DNA of 43,334 nucleotides from Bacillaceae bacterium Marseille-Q3522. GTDB taxonomy: Bacteria; Bacillota; Bacilli; Bacillales; Cytobacillaceae. Both the position numbers and the translations under genes were made by a program. Positions 8,216 to 16,266 of this stretch are shown piece by piece (the first letter of the stretch is position 1; the number at the start of each line of letters is the position of its first letter). A model generated the notes under the pieces. The model was not told the DNA's origin. It saw nothing but the letters and a program-made list of their open reading frames with translations, and ran no database searches. Location: NCBI GenBank assembly GCA_017898095.1, contig JAGKQJ010000012.1:1-43334 (forward strand), read 5' to 3'.

Positions 8216-8334
8216 AGAGGTTTTTCAAATCCAGCGACGAATTACGAGACATCAGGGTAGATGAAAATCAGTTCTAAAGTCCATGTTTCCGTATAAGAAG
8301 TCCGGCAAAATCCCCTCTTGCTCCTTATTCATTC
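8216..8334 (+). promoter_or_regulatory. Candidate EAR (epsC-motif) processive antitermination RNA
   Basis: The 388-bp gap between epsB and epsC is exactly where the EAR element sits in Bacillus subtilis. The sequence 8250-8325 (AGGGTAGATGAAAATCAG, then TTCTAAAG, GTTTCCGTATAAGAAG, CCGGCAAAATCCCC) has the look of the epsC RNA motif as I recall it, with an outer AGGG/CCCT pairing. Two terminator-like hairpins follow (8335, 8410), and another lies further on at 19885, so an antitermination signal here makes sense. A covariance-model search would decide. Confidence 0.65.
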
Positions 8335-8358
8335 ACTTTTTGAAAAAGTTTTTTTTTT
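8335..8358 (+). terminator. Terminator-like A/T hairpin after the EAR candidate
   Basis: ACTTTTT-G-AAAAAGT followed by a run of ten T. The stem is AT-only, so termination would be partial. Its place just after the candidate EAR fits a read-through target. Confidence 0.45.
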
Positions 8359-8367
8359 ACACAGTTT

Positions 8368-8383
8368 GTTCGTTATAAAGAAA
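8368..8383. promoter_or_regulatory. Weak SinR-like site before epsC
   Basis: GTTCGTTATAAAGAAA differs from the operator consensus GTTC-TWTATAAA-GAAC by G at position 5 and the last base. A second GTTCGTTTTAAA follows at 8388. No clear -35/-10 pair is seen here, so it may be a decayed or roadblock site. Confidence 0.35.
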
Positions 8384-8409
8384 AAATGTTCGTTTTAAAT
8401 TTCGGTGAT

Positions 8410-8435
8410 GCCTCCTTCCCGTTATAACCGGAGGC
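8410..8435 (+). terminator. GC-rich hairpin in the epsC leader
   Basis: GCCTCC 8410-8415 pairs with GGAGGC 8430-8435. A T6 run (GGGTTTTTTGC) lies about 20 nt further on, so it is not a standard terminator; it could pause transcription or sequester part of the leader. Confidence 0.3.
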
Positions 8436-8602
8436 ACTCGGTCATGCTGTGGGTTTTTTGCAAAACCTTAGACGCGGGTCGTCAGGAGTATGATGTGAGG
8501 ATGGGTTGGATGCCCAAAATCTTATTTTTGATTATTCAGAACAACATATATCGGTCATCATTAAAGCTTTTCAACCAAGTTCATTTAAAAGGGGGGATAC
8601 AG

Positions 8603-10429
8603 TTGAGCTATCGGCAACGATTATCACTTTTCGTTCTTGCAGATTCATGTATTGTCCTAATCGCTATTTTTATCGCACGATATTTAATCAGTTCAGATCT
8701 GAGCTATTTTTCCTTTGCTTTTCTGTTTACAAGCTCCGTCATCGTGATTAGTCAATTTCTTTATTCCCTTGCCAGCAAGCTGTATAAAAAAGTGTGGCAA
8801 TATGCAAGTGTGGGGGAAATGGTGATTATTTTTAAAATCGTCGTTTTTACATATATCACAACGGCAGTTTCGCAATATTTTTTCATTCATGATATTTTTT
8901 TACGATTATTAACGGTAACCGCACTGCTGCAGCTGCTGTTTATTGGCGGATCACGATTTTGCTGGCGTTACTTTTGCGACCATATTATTGCCGCGCCTTA
9001 TCCGAAAAAAAGAACGGTTATCATTGGTGCCGGTTCCGCCGGGATCATGGTCGCAAGGCAATTATTAAAAAAGAACGACACCGATTTACTTCTCGTGGCC
9101 TTTGTCGATGATGACAGAAAAAAACAGGAATTAGATATTCTTGGTCTCCCGGTCGCCGGAGGAATCAGTCAAATCGGCAAAATTGTTGTCGACCGCGATA
9201 TTGACCATATCATCATCGCAATCCCATCGCTTTCGAGAACGAAATTAAATGCGATTATTCAAGAATGCGCGAAAACAAAAGCAAAGACGCAAATACTGCC
9301 AATGCTTGAGGATATTGTAACAGGAAAAGTTTCTGTCAGTCAGTTCCGTGATGTGCAAGTGGAAGATTTATTAGGAAGAGAACCGGTTAACCTTGATATG
9401 GCACGAATTTCCGGACACGTGACCAATAAGGTAGTGCTCGTAACAGGAGCCGGCGGATCAATTGGCTCTGAAATATGCCGGCAAATTTCCGCCTTTTCAC
9501 CGCGGCAATTAATTTTATTGGGACATGGGGAAAACAGTATTTATGCGATTGCAATGGAGCTTAAAGGACGTAACAAAGATTCCCCGATCGAGATGATAAC
9601 CGAGATTGCCGATTTACAGGATGCGGAAAAAATGCAGAAGGTGATGGAAACCTACCATCCGGATGTTGTCTATCATGCGGCTGCGCATAAGCATGTTCCG
9701 CTGATGGAACGAAATCCGGAAGAAGCGGTAAAAAACAATGTCATTGGCACAAAAAATGTAGCCGAAGCAGCAAGCAGATCCGGTGTGAAAACATTTGTGA
9801 TGATTTCCACCGATAAAGCAGTGAAACCAACCAGTGTCATGGGTGCGACAAAAAGAATGGCGGAAATGATTATTCAACATTTGGACAAGATCAGTGCAAC
9901 AAAATTTGTCGCTGTCCGCTTTGGCAATGTCCTCGGCAGCCGCGGCAGTGTGATTCCATTATTCAGGAAGCAAATTGAGGAGGGCGGTCCGGTAACGGTG
10001 ACACATCCGGATATGGTCCGCTATTTTATGACGATTCCCGAAGCCTCCAGATTGGTCATTCAGGCAGGCGCTTTTGCAAGAGGCGGCGAAATTTTCGTTT
10101 TGGATATGGGGGAACCGGTGAAAATAGTTGATCTGGCGAAAAATTTGATTCGTCTTTCCGGAAACTCAATTGAAGATATAGGGATTGTTTTTACAGGTAT
10201 CCGGCCGGGGGAGAAATTATTTGAAGAACTGTTGGCAGAGGATGAAGTGTTGAAGCAACAGGTATATCCGAAAATATACATTGGAAAGTCATCAGTCATA
10301 TATATAGAACAGATTAACGAAATGATTACAAACTATCGCGATTATAAGAAAAAGGAGTTGCGGGAAGCACTTATCCAATTGGCAAATGGAAGCAGCAATA
10401 GAAAGATCATTATGCCGGTTTCAAGCTAA
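8603..10429 (+). CDS. epsC: EpsC/CapD-type UDP-GlcNAc 4,6-dehydratase (membrane-anchored)
   Basis: Makes UDP-4-keto-6-deoxy-HexNAc, the first step toward diacetylated bacillosamine-type sugars. 608 residues: four N-terminal TM segments (from LSLFVLADSCIVLIAIFIA to about residue 120), a CoA-binding-like Rossmann fold (TVIIGAGSAGIMVARQLL) and a second, catalytic SDR domain with VLVTGAGGSIGSEICRQI, VYHAAAHKHVPLME and STDKAVKPTSVMGATK, where Met replaces Tyr in YxxxK as in PglF/WbpM dehydratases. TTG 8603 was chosen because AAAAGGGGGG precedes it by 7 nt and homologues start with S-Y-R-x-R; the frame stays open to 8405 but that part is unlike the family. B. subtilis EpsC has 598 aa. Confidence 0.93.
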   Translation: MSYRQRLSLFVLADSCIVLIAIFIARYLISSDLSYFSFAFLFTSSVIVISQFLYSLASKLYKKVWQYASVGEMVIIFKIVVFTYITTAVSQYFFIHDIFLRLLTVTALLQLLFIGGSRFCWRYFCDHIIAAPYPKKRTVIIGAGSAGIMVARQLLKKNDTDLLLVAFVDDDRKKQELDILGLPVAGGISQIGKIVVDRDIDHIIIAIPSLSRTKLNAIIQECAKTKAKTQILPMLEDIVTGKVSVSQFRDVQVEDLLGREPVNLDMARISGHVTNKVVLVTGAGGSIGSEICRQISAFSPRQLILLGHGENSIYAIAMELKGRNKDSPIEMITEIADLQDAEKMQKVMETYHPDVVYHAAAHKHVPLMERNPEEAVKNNVIGTKNVAEAASRSGVKTFVMISTDKAVKPTSVMGATKRMAEMIIQHLDKISATKFVAVRFGNVLGSRGSVIPLFRKQIEEGGPVTVTHPDMVRYFMTIPEASRLVIQAGAFARGGEIFVLDMGEPVKIVDLAKNLIRLSGNSIEDIGIVFTGIRPGEKLFEELLAEDEVLKQQVYPKIYIGKSSVIYIEQINEMITNYRDYKKKELREALIQLANGSSNRKIIMPVSS

Positions 10430-10497
10430 AGAAGGCTGATTACCGCAGTTACCGTTTTAAAATGCCGGCAATCGAAGGAGAAGAGGGATATGGACAG

Positions 10498-11646
10498 ATG
10501 AAGGTATTGTTTTGTGCAACGGTGGATTATCATTTTCAATTATTTCATTTACCGTATTTAAAGTGGTTCCATGAGCAGGGGTGGGAAGTACATGTAGCGG
10601 CGTCGGGAAACATAAAACTTCCTTTCACAGATAAAAAATACCAAATTCCGATACAGCGGTCACCGTTCGATTGGCATAATTTTCATGCGTATCAACAGTT
10701 AAAGCAAATTATCAACGATAATAACTACGATATCATTCATTGCCATACGCCAATGGGGGGTGTTCTCACACGCTTGGCTGCCAAACACAGCAGGCTTCAC
10801 GGGACAAAGGTTATCTATACGTCGCACGGATTTCATTTTTATAAAGGCGCGCCGCTTAAAAATTGGCTGTTTTATTATCCGATTGAAAAATGGCTTGCCT
10901 GTTATACAGATAATTTGATTACCATCAATAATGAGGACTATCGTCTTGCCGTAAACCGCCATTTTAAAGCTTCTTCGATTCGCCAGGTTCACGGTGTCGG
11001 CGTTAATACGGAACGTTTTCAGCCTGTATCTGAACAAAGAAAGCAAAAATGGAGGCGGGAGTTTGGCTGCAAACAAGATGATTTCTTGCTCATTTACACG
11101 GCGGAATTTAATCACAACAAAAATCAAAAATTTATCATTGAAACGCTTCCATATATAAAAAAAGAGGTTCCGCAAGTTAAGTTACTCTTAGCAGGCGAGG
11201 GACCGTTATTACCGGAGTGCAAACAATTAGCAAGACAGCTTGGTGTTGAGGAGAACGTAGTGTTTCCGGGCTATCGGGAAGATATCGATAAGCTGATACA
11301 AATGAGTGATGTGGCAGTTTCTGCAAGCAAACGGGAGGGGCTGCCGGTTAATATTATAGAAGCGATGTCCTGCGCTTTGCCGGTTGTTGCCTTGGAAAAT
11401 CGCGGTGTCAGAGAGCTAATCAGGCAGCATAAGAACGGTTGGTATATCGGGCATGATAATCGTGCTGCGTTCGTTTACTGTATTTTGCTGTTATTTTATC
11501 ATCCGGCATTAAAATCGGAACTCGGATTATATGGAAGGAGAATGGTGCTCGATACATACAGCCTTGATAAAGTTTTACAGGAAAAAATATCGATCTATCA
11601 AACTTATATGTTGGGAAGGGAGGAGATACAGTGGGCGATCCCTTAA
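10498..11646 (+). CDS. epsD: EpsD-like glycosyltransferase (GT4, GT-B fold)
   Basis: 382 residues, same size as EpsD. N-terminal acceptor domain begins MKVLFCATVDYHFQLFHLPYLKWFHEQGW and contains the typical DIIHCHTPMGGVLTRLAAK and TSHGFHFYKGAP. The donor domain carries LLLAGEGPL, VVFPGYREDI and the E-x7-E motif KREGLPVNIIEAMSCALPVV. ATG 10498 sits 10 nt after AGAGGG; an upstream in-frame ATG at 10462 has no similarity. Follows epsC by 68 bp and overlaps the next gene by 16 bp. Cytoplasmic, using a nucleotide sugar; the specific sugar cannot be told. Confidence 0.9.
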   Translation: MKVLFCATVDYHFQLFHLPYLKWFHEQGWEVHVAASGNIKLPFTDKKYQIPIQRSPFDWHNFHAYQQLKQIINDNNYDIIHCHTPMGGVLTRLAAKHSRLHGTKVIYTSHGFHFYKGAPLKNWLFYYPIEKWLACYTDNLITINNEDYRLAVNRHFKASSIRQVHGVGVNTERFQPVSEQRKQKWRREFGCKQDDFLLIYTAEFNHNKNQKFIIETLPYIKKEVPQVKLLLAGEGPLLPECKQLARQLGVEENVVFPGYREDIDKLIQMSDVAVSASKREGLPVNIIEAMSCALPVVALENRGVRELIRQHKNGWYIGHDNRAAFVYCILLLFYHPALKSELGLYGRRMVLDTYSLDKVLQEKISIYQTYMLGREEIQWAIP

Positions 11647-12734
11647 GAGTATTACATGTTGTTGTCAATATGAACCGCGGCGGAGCGGAGACATTATTAA
11701 TGAATCTGTACCGCCATATCGACCGCAACAAAATTCAATTTGATTTTTTAACATGCAAAAAGGGGGAGTTTGACGAAGAAATCATCGAGATGGGCGGAAA
11801 AGTCCATCGTATCCCATATGTGACGGATGTCGGGCATATGCGATTTTACCGGGGACTATTGCAATTTTTAAGTGCCAATAAAGAATATATCATTCTTCAT
11901 TCACATTTGGATAAGATGAGCGGGTTTGTCCTTTATGCCGCGAACAGAGCAGGTATTCCGATTCGCATTGCCCACAGCCATAATACGCAAAGTGAGGGAA
12001 ATACGGCGGCAAAAATCTATAAATGGCTAGCAGGTAAATTTATTAATGCGAATGCAACAGACTTGATTGCCTGTTCGGAGACTGCCGCCGAATGGCTGTA
12101 CACAACAAAAAAAACGGAAGCGCTGATCTTAAAAAACGGGATTGACATTGGAGAATTTACTTTTTCGCCTGAAGTCAGAAAGCAAATGCGCGCAGAGCTT
12201 CAGCTCCATCCTTCCACTTTTGTCTTAGGCCATGTCGGGCGATTTTGTGCGCAAAAAAATCATTCGTTCTTAATCGAGATATTTGCCGTGTTTCTCAAAG
12301 AGCGGCCGGACAGCGTTTTATTATTGGCCGGGGATGGGAAAGAGCGTGCCGTTATTGAACAAAAGGCTACTGAATTAAGTGTAATTAGTCATGTGAAGTT
12401 CCTTGGAGCAAGGACGGATATTGAGCGAATTTTACAGGCAATCGACTTGTTTGTATTTCCGTCCCTGCATGAAGGCATGCCGTTATCTGTTCTTGAAGCG
12501 CAAGCCGCAGGCTTGCCTTGCATCATCTCCGACCAGGTGACAGAAGAAGTTGATCTCGGACTCGATTTAGTGGAGCAGATTTCTTTGCTGCAGCCGCAAA
12601 GATGGCTTGAAAAAATGAAGCATGCTGAAAGAAACAAGACGGTAAGAAGCAGCAGGCAGGAGCAAATCGCAAAACAAGGCTACGATATTATCGATACGGC
12701 AAACTTAATGGAGAATTATTATTTGGGAAAGTGA
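11631..12734 (+). CDS. EpsF-like glycosyltransferase (GT4)
   Basis: 367 residues, GTG start at 11631 after GGGAAGGAGG. Signature LRVLHVVVNMNRGGAETLLMNLYRHIDR, IRIAHSHNTQSEG, HVGRFCAQKNHSFLIEIF, LLLAGDG and the E-x7-E motif FPSLHEGMPLSVLEAQAAGLPCI. It is closely similar in layout to the gene at 15015 (RVLHIVSALEVGGAEMLIMNIYRKIDRRKVQFDFVT), so the two look like an in-locus duplication of epsF. Overlaps epsD by 16 bp; a repeat element follows its stop. The acceptor and sugar are unknown. Confidence 0.88.
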   Translation: MGDPLRVLHVVVNMNRGGAETLLMNLYRHIDRNKIQFDFLTCKKGEFDEEIIEMGGKVHRIPYVTDVGHMRFYRGLLQFLSANKEYIILHSHLDKMSGFVLYAANRAGIPIRIAHSHNTQSEGNTAAKIYKWLAGKFINANATDLIACSETAAEWLYTTKKTEALILKNGIDIGEFTFSPEVRKQMRAELQLHPSTFVLGHVGRFCAQKNHSFLIEIFAVFLKERPDSVLLLAGDGKERAVIEQKATELSVISHVKFLGARTDIERILQAIDLFVFPSLHEGMPLSVLEAQAAGLPCIISDQVTEEVDLGLDLVEQISLLQPQRWLEKMKHAERNKTVRSSRQEQIAKQGYDIIDTANLMENYYLGK

Positions 12735-12735
12735 G

Positions 12736-12838
12736 AGAACAGAAGTCGGAGGTAAGAGGTCAGATATAGAAGAAACCTGCAAGGCAAGTTTCGAACTGTT
12801 TTTTCCGGACCCCGGCTTCTGACTTCTAATCTCCGTTT
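12736..12838. repeat. Palindromic intergenic repeat, copy 1
   Basis: Imperfect inverted repeat: GAAGTCGGAGGTAAGAGG near 12742 pairs with CTGACTTCTAATCTCCG near 12820. The central part (CCTGCAAGGCAAGTTTCGAA) is, as its reverse complement, like AACTTGCTTTGCAAGATTC in the element at 16149, so the two are copies in opposite orientation. It fills almost the whole gap between two glycosyltransferase genes. Confidence 0.6.
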
Positions 12839-12881
12839 AACTTTTTCAACCCTTATTTAAAGGAAGAATAGAGGTGCATGG

Positions 12882-13778
12882 ATGACACTATTAACCATAT
12901 TTACGCCTACTTATAATCGCGCCTATTGTTTAGACCGTTGCTATCACAGTTTGCTGAGGCAGACCTGCCGCGATTTTCTTTGGCTCGTTATTGATGACGG
13001 ATCAACAGATGAGACAGAAACGTTAGTTGCAGGCTGGATGCAAGAAAAGAAAATTGCCATTCGTTATGTAAAACAGGAAAATAAAGGAATGCATGCTGCC
13101 CATAATACCGCTTATAGGATCATCGACACAGAGCTGAATGTTTGTATCGATTCCGATGATTATATGCCGGATGATGCAGTTGCGAAAATCAAGAACTTTT
13201 GGGGAAAATATGGTGGCGATCACGTCAGCGGTATCATCGCTCTCGATGCCGATCAGAATCAGCAAATAATTGGTACAACCCTGCCGGCTCATTTACAAAC
13301 ATCGACGCTTTTTCATCTTTATCAGCAGTATGGTGTGACAGGCGATAAAAAACTTGTCTACCGGACGGAATTAACGAAACGTTATCCCTATCCGTTATTT
13401 GAAGAAGAAAAATATGTCGGCCTTGCCTATAAGTATTATAAGCTTGATCAGGACTTCGAAATGCTGCTTTTGAATGAAGTGTTATGTGTTATCGAATATT
13501 TAACGGACGGTTCTTCTTTCAATATGCTGAAGCAATACCGCCATAACCCGAAAGGATTTGCATTTTATCGCAAAGAATTAATGAAACTGCCGTTTGCCGG
13601 CCTTGCTTTTAAATTCAGGCAGGCGATTCACTATGTTTCCAGCAGTCTTTTGTTGAAAAATCATCGTATGCTGCAAGAAACACCGGAAAAAAACTTAACG
13701 ATCTTTGCACTCCCGTTCGGGCTGCTTTTGTATGCCTATATTATCGTAAAAACAAGGCATGATGTTCCATTATCATAG
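12882..13778 (+). CDS. Glycosyltransferase family 2 (GT-A fold)
   Basis: 298 residues beginning MTLLTIFTPTYNRAYCLDRCYHSLLRQTCRDF, the GT2 nucleotide-binding start, followed by LVIDDGSTDET, NKGMHAAHN and CIDSDDYM, the DxD metal site. The C-terminal third is specific and ends in a hydrophobic stretch (IFALPFGLLLYAYIIV), so it may touch the membrane. ATG 12882 follows GAGGTG. It occupies roughly the position of epsE in B. subtilis but is too unlike it, in my reading, to be called EpsE. Sugar specificity unknown. Confidence 0.88.
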   Translation: MTLLTIFTPTYNRAYCLDRCYHSLLRQTCRDFLWLVIDDGSTDETETLVAGWMQEKKIAIRYVKQENKGMHAAHNTAYRIIDTELNVCIDSDDYMPDDAVAKIKNFWGKYGGDHVSGIIALDADQNQQIIGTTLPAHLQTSTLFHLYQQYGVTGDKKLVYRTELTKRYPYPLFEEEKYVGLAYKYYKLDQDFEMLLLNEVLCVIEYLTDGSSFNMLKQYRHNPKGFAFYRKELMKLPFAGLAFKFRQAIHYVSSSLLLKNHRMLQETPEKNLTIFALPFGLLLYAYIIVKTRHDVPLS

Positions 13779-13933
13779 AAATAACTGTTATTCAGGTCTG
13801 ATGAAAAACTAGCTTGCGAATAAGGAAAATCCATCTACAATTCTGAAATTACTGGAGAATATAGAACCAGTCTTATATTAAAAGCAGTTAGCTATTAAAC
13901 AAATCTCACGAATGAAACAGGAAGGTTAGACGA

Positions 13934-14995
13934 ATGATCACATTTTGGATCAATTTAGTCATGGTGTATGTCTTTGCTTTCTTTGCAAGGTATTTTGCTT
14001 CACCTCTGTCTTTCTACCCTTTGTGTGTTAGGCCAAATAAACTGTTGATATTAATTGCATTATCTTTACTCGTGCTCGTTTCGGGATTGAGAACAAATAT
14101 AGGAGATACTTATTTTTATAAACATACTTATGAAAGCAATGAATTTACTTGGGAATACATCGCAAAAGAAAAAGATATTGGTTTTGGCATTTTACAAATG
14201 ATCTTAAAGAATTTCACGGATGATCCGCAAATACTGATCTTTGTAACAGCTTTGCTTTCGAATGCGCTGATTGTAATGGTGCTTTATCATTATTCAAGAA
14301 TGATCGAGCTAAGTTTATATGTTTATATTACCGGCGGCTTGTTCTTAATTTCCATGAATGGCATTAGACAAGTATTGGCAGCCGCTATTATTTTTGCCGC
14401 AACAAAGTTTATTATCGAAGGAAATTGGCTGAAATATTTGTTAATCGTCCTTTTGGCGGCAACGTTTCATCAAAGTGCCCTTATTTTAATCCCAATTTAT
14501 TTTATTGTCCGTTATAAAGCATGGTCAAAAGCAACTTATATTTTGCTGCTGATTTCTGTGTTTATTGTCATTGGCTATGATTTATTTTCCAATCTGTTAT
14601 TTTCCACTATTAAAGATACGCAGTACGGTCATTATGCAGAATTTCAAGAGGGGGGTGCAAATATTATCCGCGTAGCGGTAGAAGCAGTACCGCTCGTGCT
14701 TGCTTACATCGGCAAAGATAAGTTAAGGGAGATATATCCGCAAAGTGATTATATTGTAAATATGGCGCTTGTCGGACTTGTATTTATGATCATTTCCACG
14801 CAGAATTGGATATTTGCCCGTTTTTCGATTTATTTTAGCCTGTATAATTTAATTTTAATTTCTTGGGTTGTAAAATTATTTGCAGAAAAATTTCAACGAG
14901 TGGTTTATTACGGTATTCTCGTCTGTTTTTTCCTTTATTATTATTATGAAAATGTATTGAATTTGAATATTGTCTACCACAGCGATTATTTCTGA
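13934..14995 (+). CDS. epsG: EpsG-family membrane polysaccharide polymerase (Wzy-like)
   Basis: 353-residue multi-pass membrane protein with about ten hydrophobic segments. Family features include LVSGLRTNIGDTYFYKHTYE after the second helix, the conserved GIRQVLAAAIIFAATKFI and LLAATFHQSALILIPIYFI. This matches the EpsG/Wzy architecture, in which the R-x-x-x-G-D-T and F-H-x-S motifs are conserved. ATG 13934 follows AGGAAGG. It probably joins undecaprenyl-linked repeat units outside the membrane, working with the flippase at 31249 and EpsA. Confidence 0.85.
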   Translation: MITFWINLVMVYVFAFFARYFASPLSFYPLCVRPNKLLILIALSLLVLVSGLRTNIGDTYFYKHTYESNEFTWEYIAKEKDIGFGILQMILKNFTDDPQILIFVTALLSNALIVMVLYHYSRMIELSLYVYITGGLFLISMNGIRQVLAAAIIFAATKFIIEGNWLKYLLIVLLAATFHQSALILIPIYFIVRYKAWSKATYILLLISVFIVIGYDLFSNLLFSTIKDTQYGHYAEFQEGGANIIRVAVEAVPLVLAYIGKDKLREIYPQSDYIVNMALVGLVFMIISTQNWIFARFSIYFSLYNLILISWVVKLFAEKFQRVVYYGILVCFFLYYYYENVLNLNIVYHSDYF

Positions 14996-15014
14996 TAAAA
15001 AGAGGGTTAGAAAG

Positions 15015-16169
15015 ATGTATAGGATGAGAGAAGCACCAAAAAGAGTATTGCATATAGTCAGCGCACTGGAAGTCGGCGGGGCAGAAATGCTGATCATGAA
15101 TATATACAGAAAAATCGACCGCAGAAAAGTCCAATTTGATTTTGTGACACATGGCTATCGTAAAGGAGCTCTCGAAGATGAGATTATCTCCTTAGGAGGA
15201 AGAATTTATCATGTTCCGAGCATTGGAACGACAGGGTACGTATTTTATTTACACCAATTGGAGCTGATTATGGCAGAGCAGCAATATGCAGCGGTTCATG
15301 CACATACTGATTATCAAAGCGGCTTTCCGGTTTGGGCTGCGAAAAAAAGCGGCATAGAGAAAAGAATTTGTCATGCCCATTCAAGCGGCTGGCTACGGAA
15401 CCAGGGTGTCAAAGAAAAAGTAATGTTGAAGGGTTTGCAGGCATTGATAAAGAAATATGCAACAAGTTACTGCGGCTGCAGCGAAGAAGCGGCTGCTTTT
15501 TTATTTGGCAAGAAAATGGTAGATATGAAGAAGGTAAAGATGATGAAAAATGCCATTGATGTTGAGCGGTATATAGATACAGATACATCCAGCAGGAACA
15601 ATGTCATCAAGGAGCTTCAACTGCCGGAATCGGCAAAAATAATCGGTCATGTCGGTCGTTTTTCCGAATCGAAAAATCAAAAATTTATTTTGCAATTAGC
15701 GAAGCAATTACTCGGGGAAGATAACAGCTACTATATGCTATTTATTGGTGACGGCCCGCTGCGAAAAGGGGTGGAGGAAGAAGCGAAACGTTTCGGCATT
15801 GATGCTCATACCCGTTTTTTAGGGGAACGGCAAGATGTTGCAAAATATATGAAAGCTTTTGATATCCTCCTGTTTCCGTCTCTTTTTGAAGGATTTGGGA
15901 TAGTCACATTAGAAGCGCAAAGTGTCGGGACGCCATGCATCGCATCTAATACGGTTCCAGCTTCGACAGATATCGGACTGGGGCTGATCTCCTATGTCAG
16001 CCTGGATGACGAGCGGCAATGGATCGAAAAGATACAACAAGCGATAAACAAAAAGGCGCCAACAAAAGAAAGGATTTACAACCGTTTCCGCGAAAGAGGG
16101 TTTGATATCCGCACACAAGTGAATGACTGGCTCGAGCTATACTCTCTGGAGGTGGGAGGTGAGAAGTGA
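15015..16169 (+). CDS. epsF: EpsF-like glycosyltransferase (GT4)
   Basis: 384 residues, the same length as B. subtilis EpsF. Contains KRVLHIVSALEVGGAEMLI, ICHAHSSGWLRNQG, VGRFSESKNQKFI, LFIGDGPLRKGVEEEA and the E-x7-E motif FPSLFEGFGIVTLEAQSVGTPCI. ATG 15015 lies 8 nt after AGAGGG. Follows epsG directly, and is a paralogue of the gene at 11631. Its last codons (EVGGEK and the stop) are supplied by the palindromic repeat that begins at 16149, so the original C-terminus may have been replaced. Confidence 0.88.
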   Translation: MYRMREAPKRVLHIVSALEVGGAEMLIMNIYRKIDRRKVQFDFVTHGYRKGALEDEIISLGGRIYHVPSIGTTGYVFYLHQLELIMAEQQYAAVHAHTDYQSGFPVWAAKKSGIEKRICHAHSSGWLRNQGVKEKVMLKGLQALIKKYATSYCGCSEEAAAFLFGKKMVDMKKVKMMKNAIDVERYIDTDTSSRNNVIKELQLPESAKIIGHVGRFSESKNQKFILQLAKQLLGEDNSYYMLFIGDGPLRKGVEEEAKRFGIDAHTRFLGERQDVAKYMKAFDILLFPSLFEGFGIVTLEAQSVGTPCIASNTVPASTDIGLGLISYVSLDDERQWIEKIQQAINKKAPTKERIYNRFRERGFDIRTQVNDWLELYSLEVGGEK

Positions 16170-16253
16170 GAGGTGAGAAATGAGAGGTGAGAAATGGGGC
16201 TTGAAGGAACTTGCTTTGCAAGATTCAACAACCTCCCACCTCTCACTTCTAAA
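16149..16253. repeat. Palindromic intergenic repeat, copy 2, reading into the epsF-like gene end
   Basis: Left arm GAGGTGGGAGGTGAGAAG with internal tandem GTGAGAGGTGAGAAAT units. Right arm CTCCCACCTCTCACTTCT at 16233-16250. Centre ACTTGCTTTGCAAG. The arms could form a long cruciform or RNA hairpin between two genes. Related to 12736-12838 in inverted orientation. Confidence 0.65.
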
Positions 16254-16266
16254 AGGTGGGGTGCAG

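Noticed and set aside
8405-8602. Longer EpsC starting at 8405
   Set aside because: No family similarity and a much better start (TTG 8603 after AAAAGGGGGG); the region is RNA leader.
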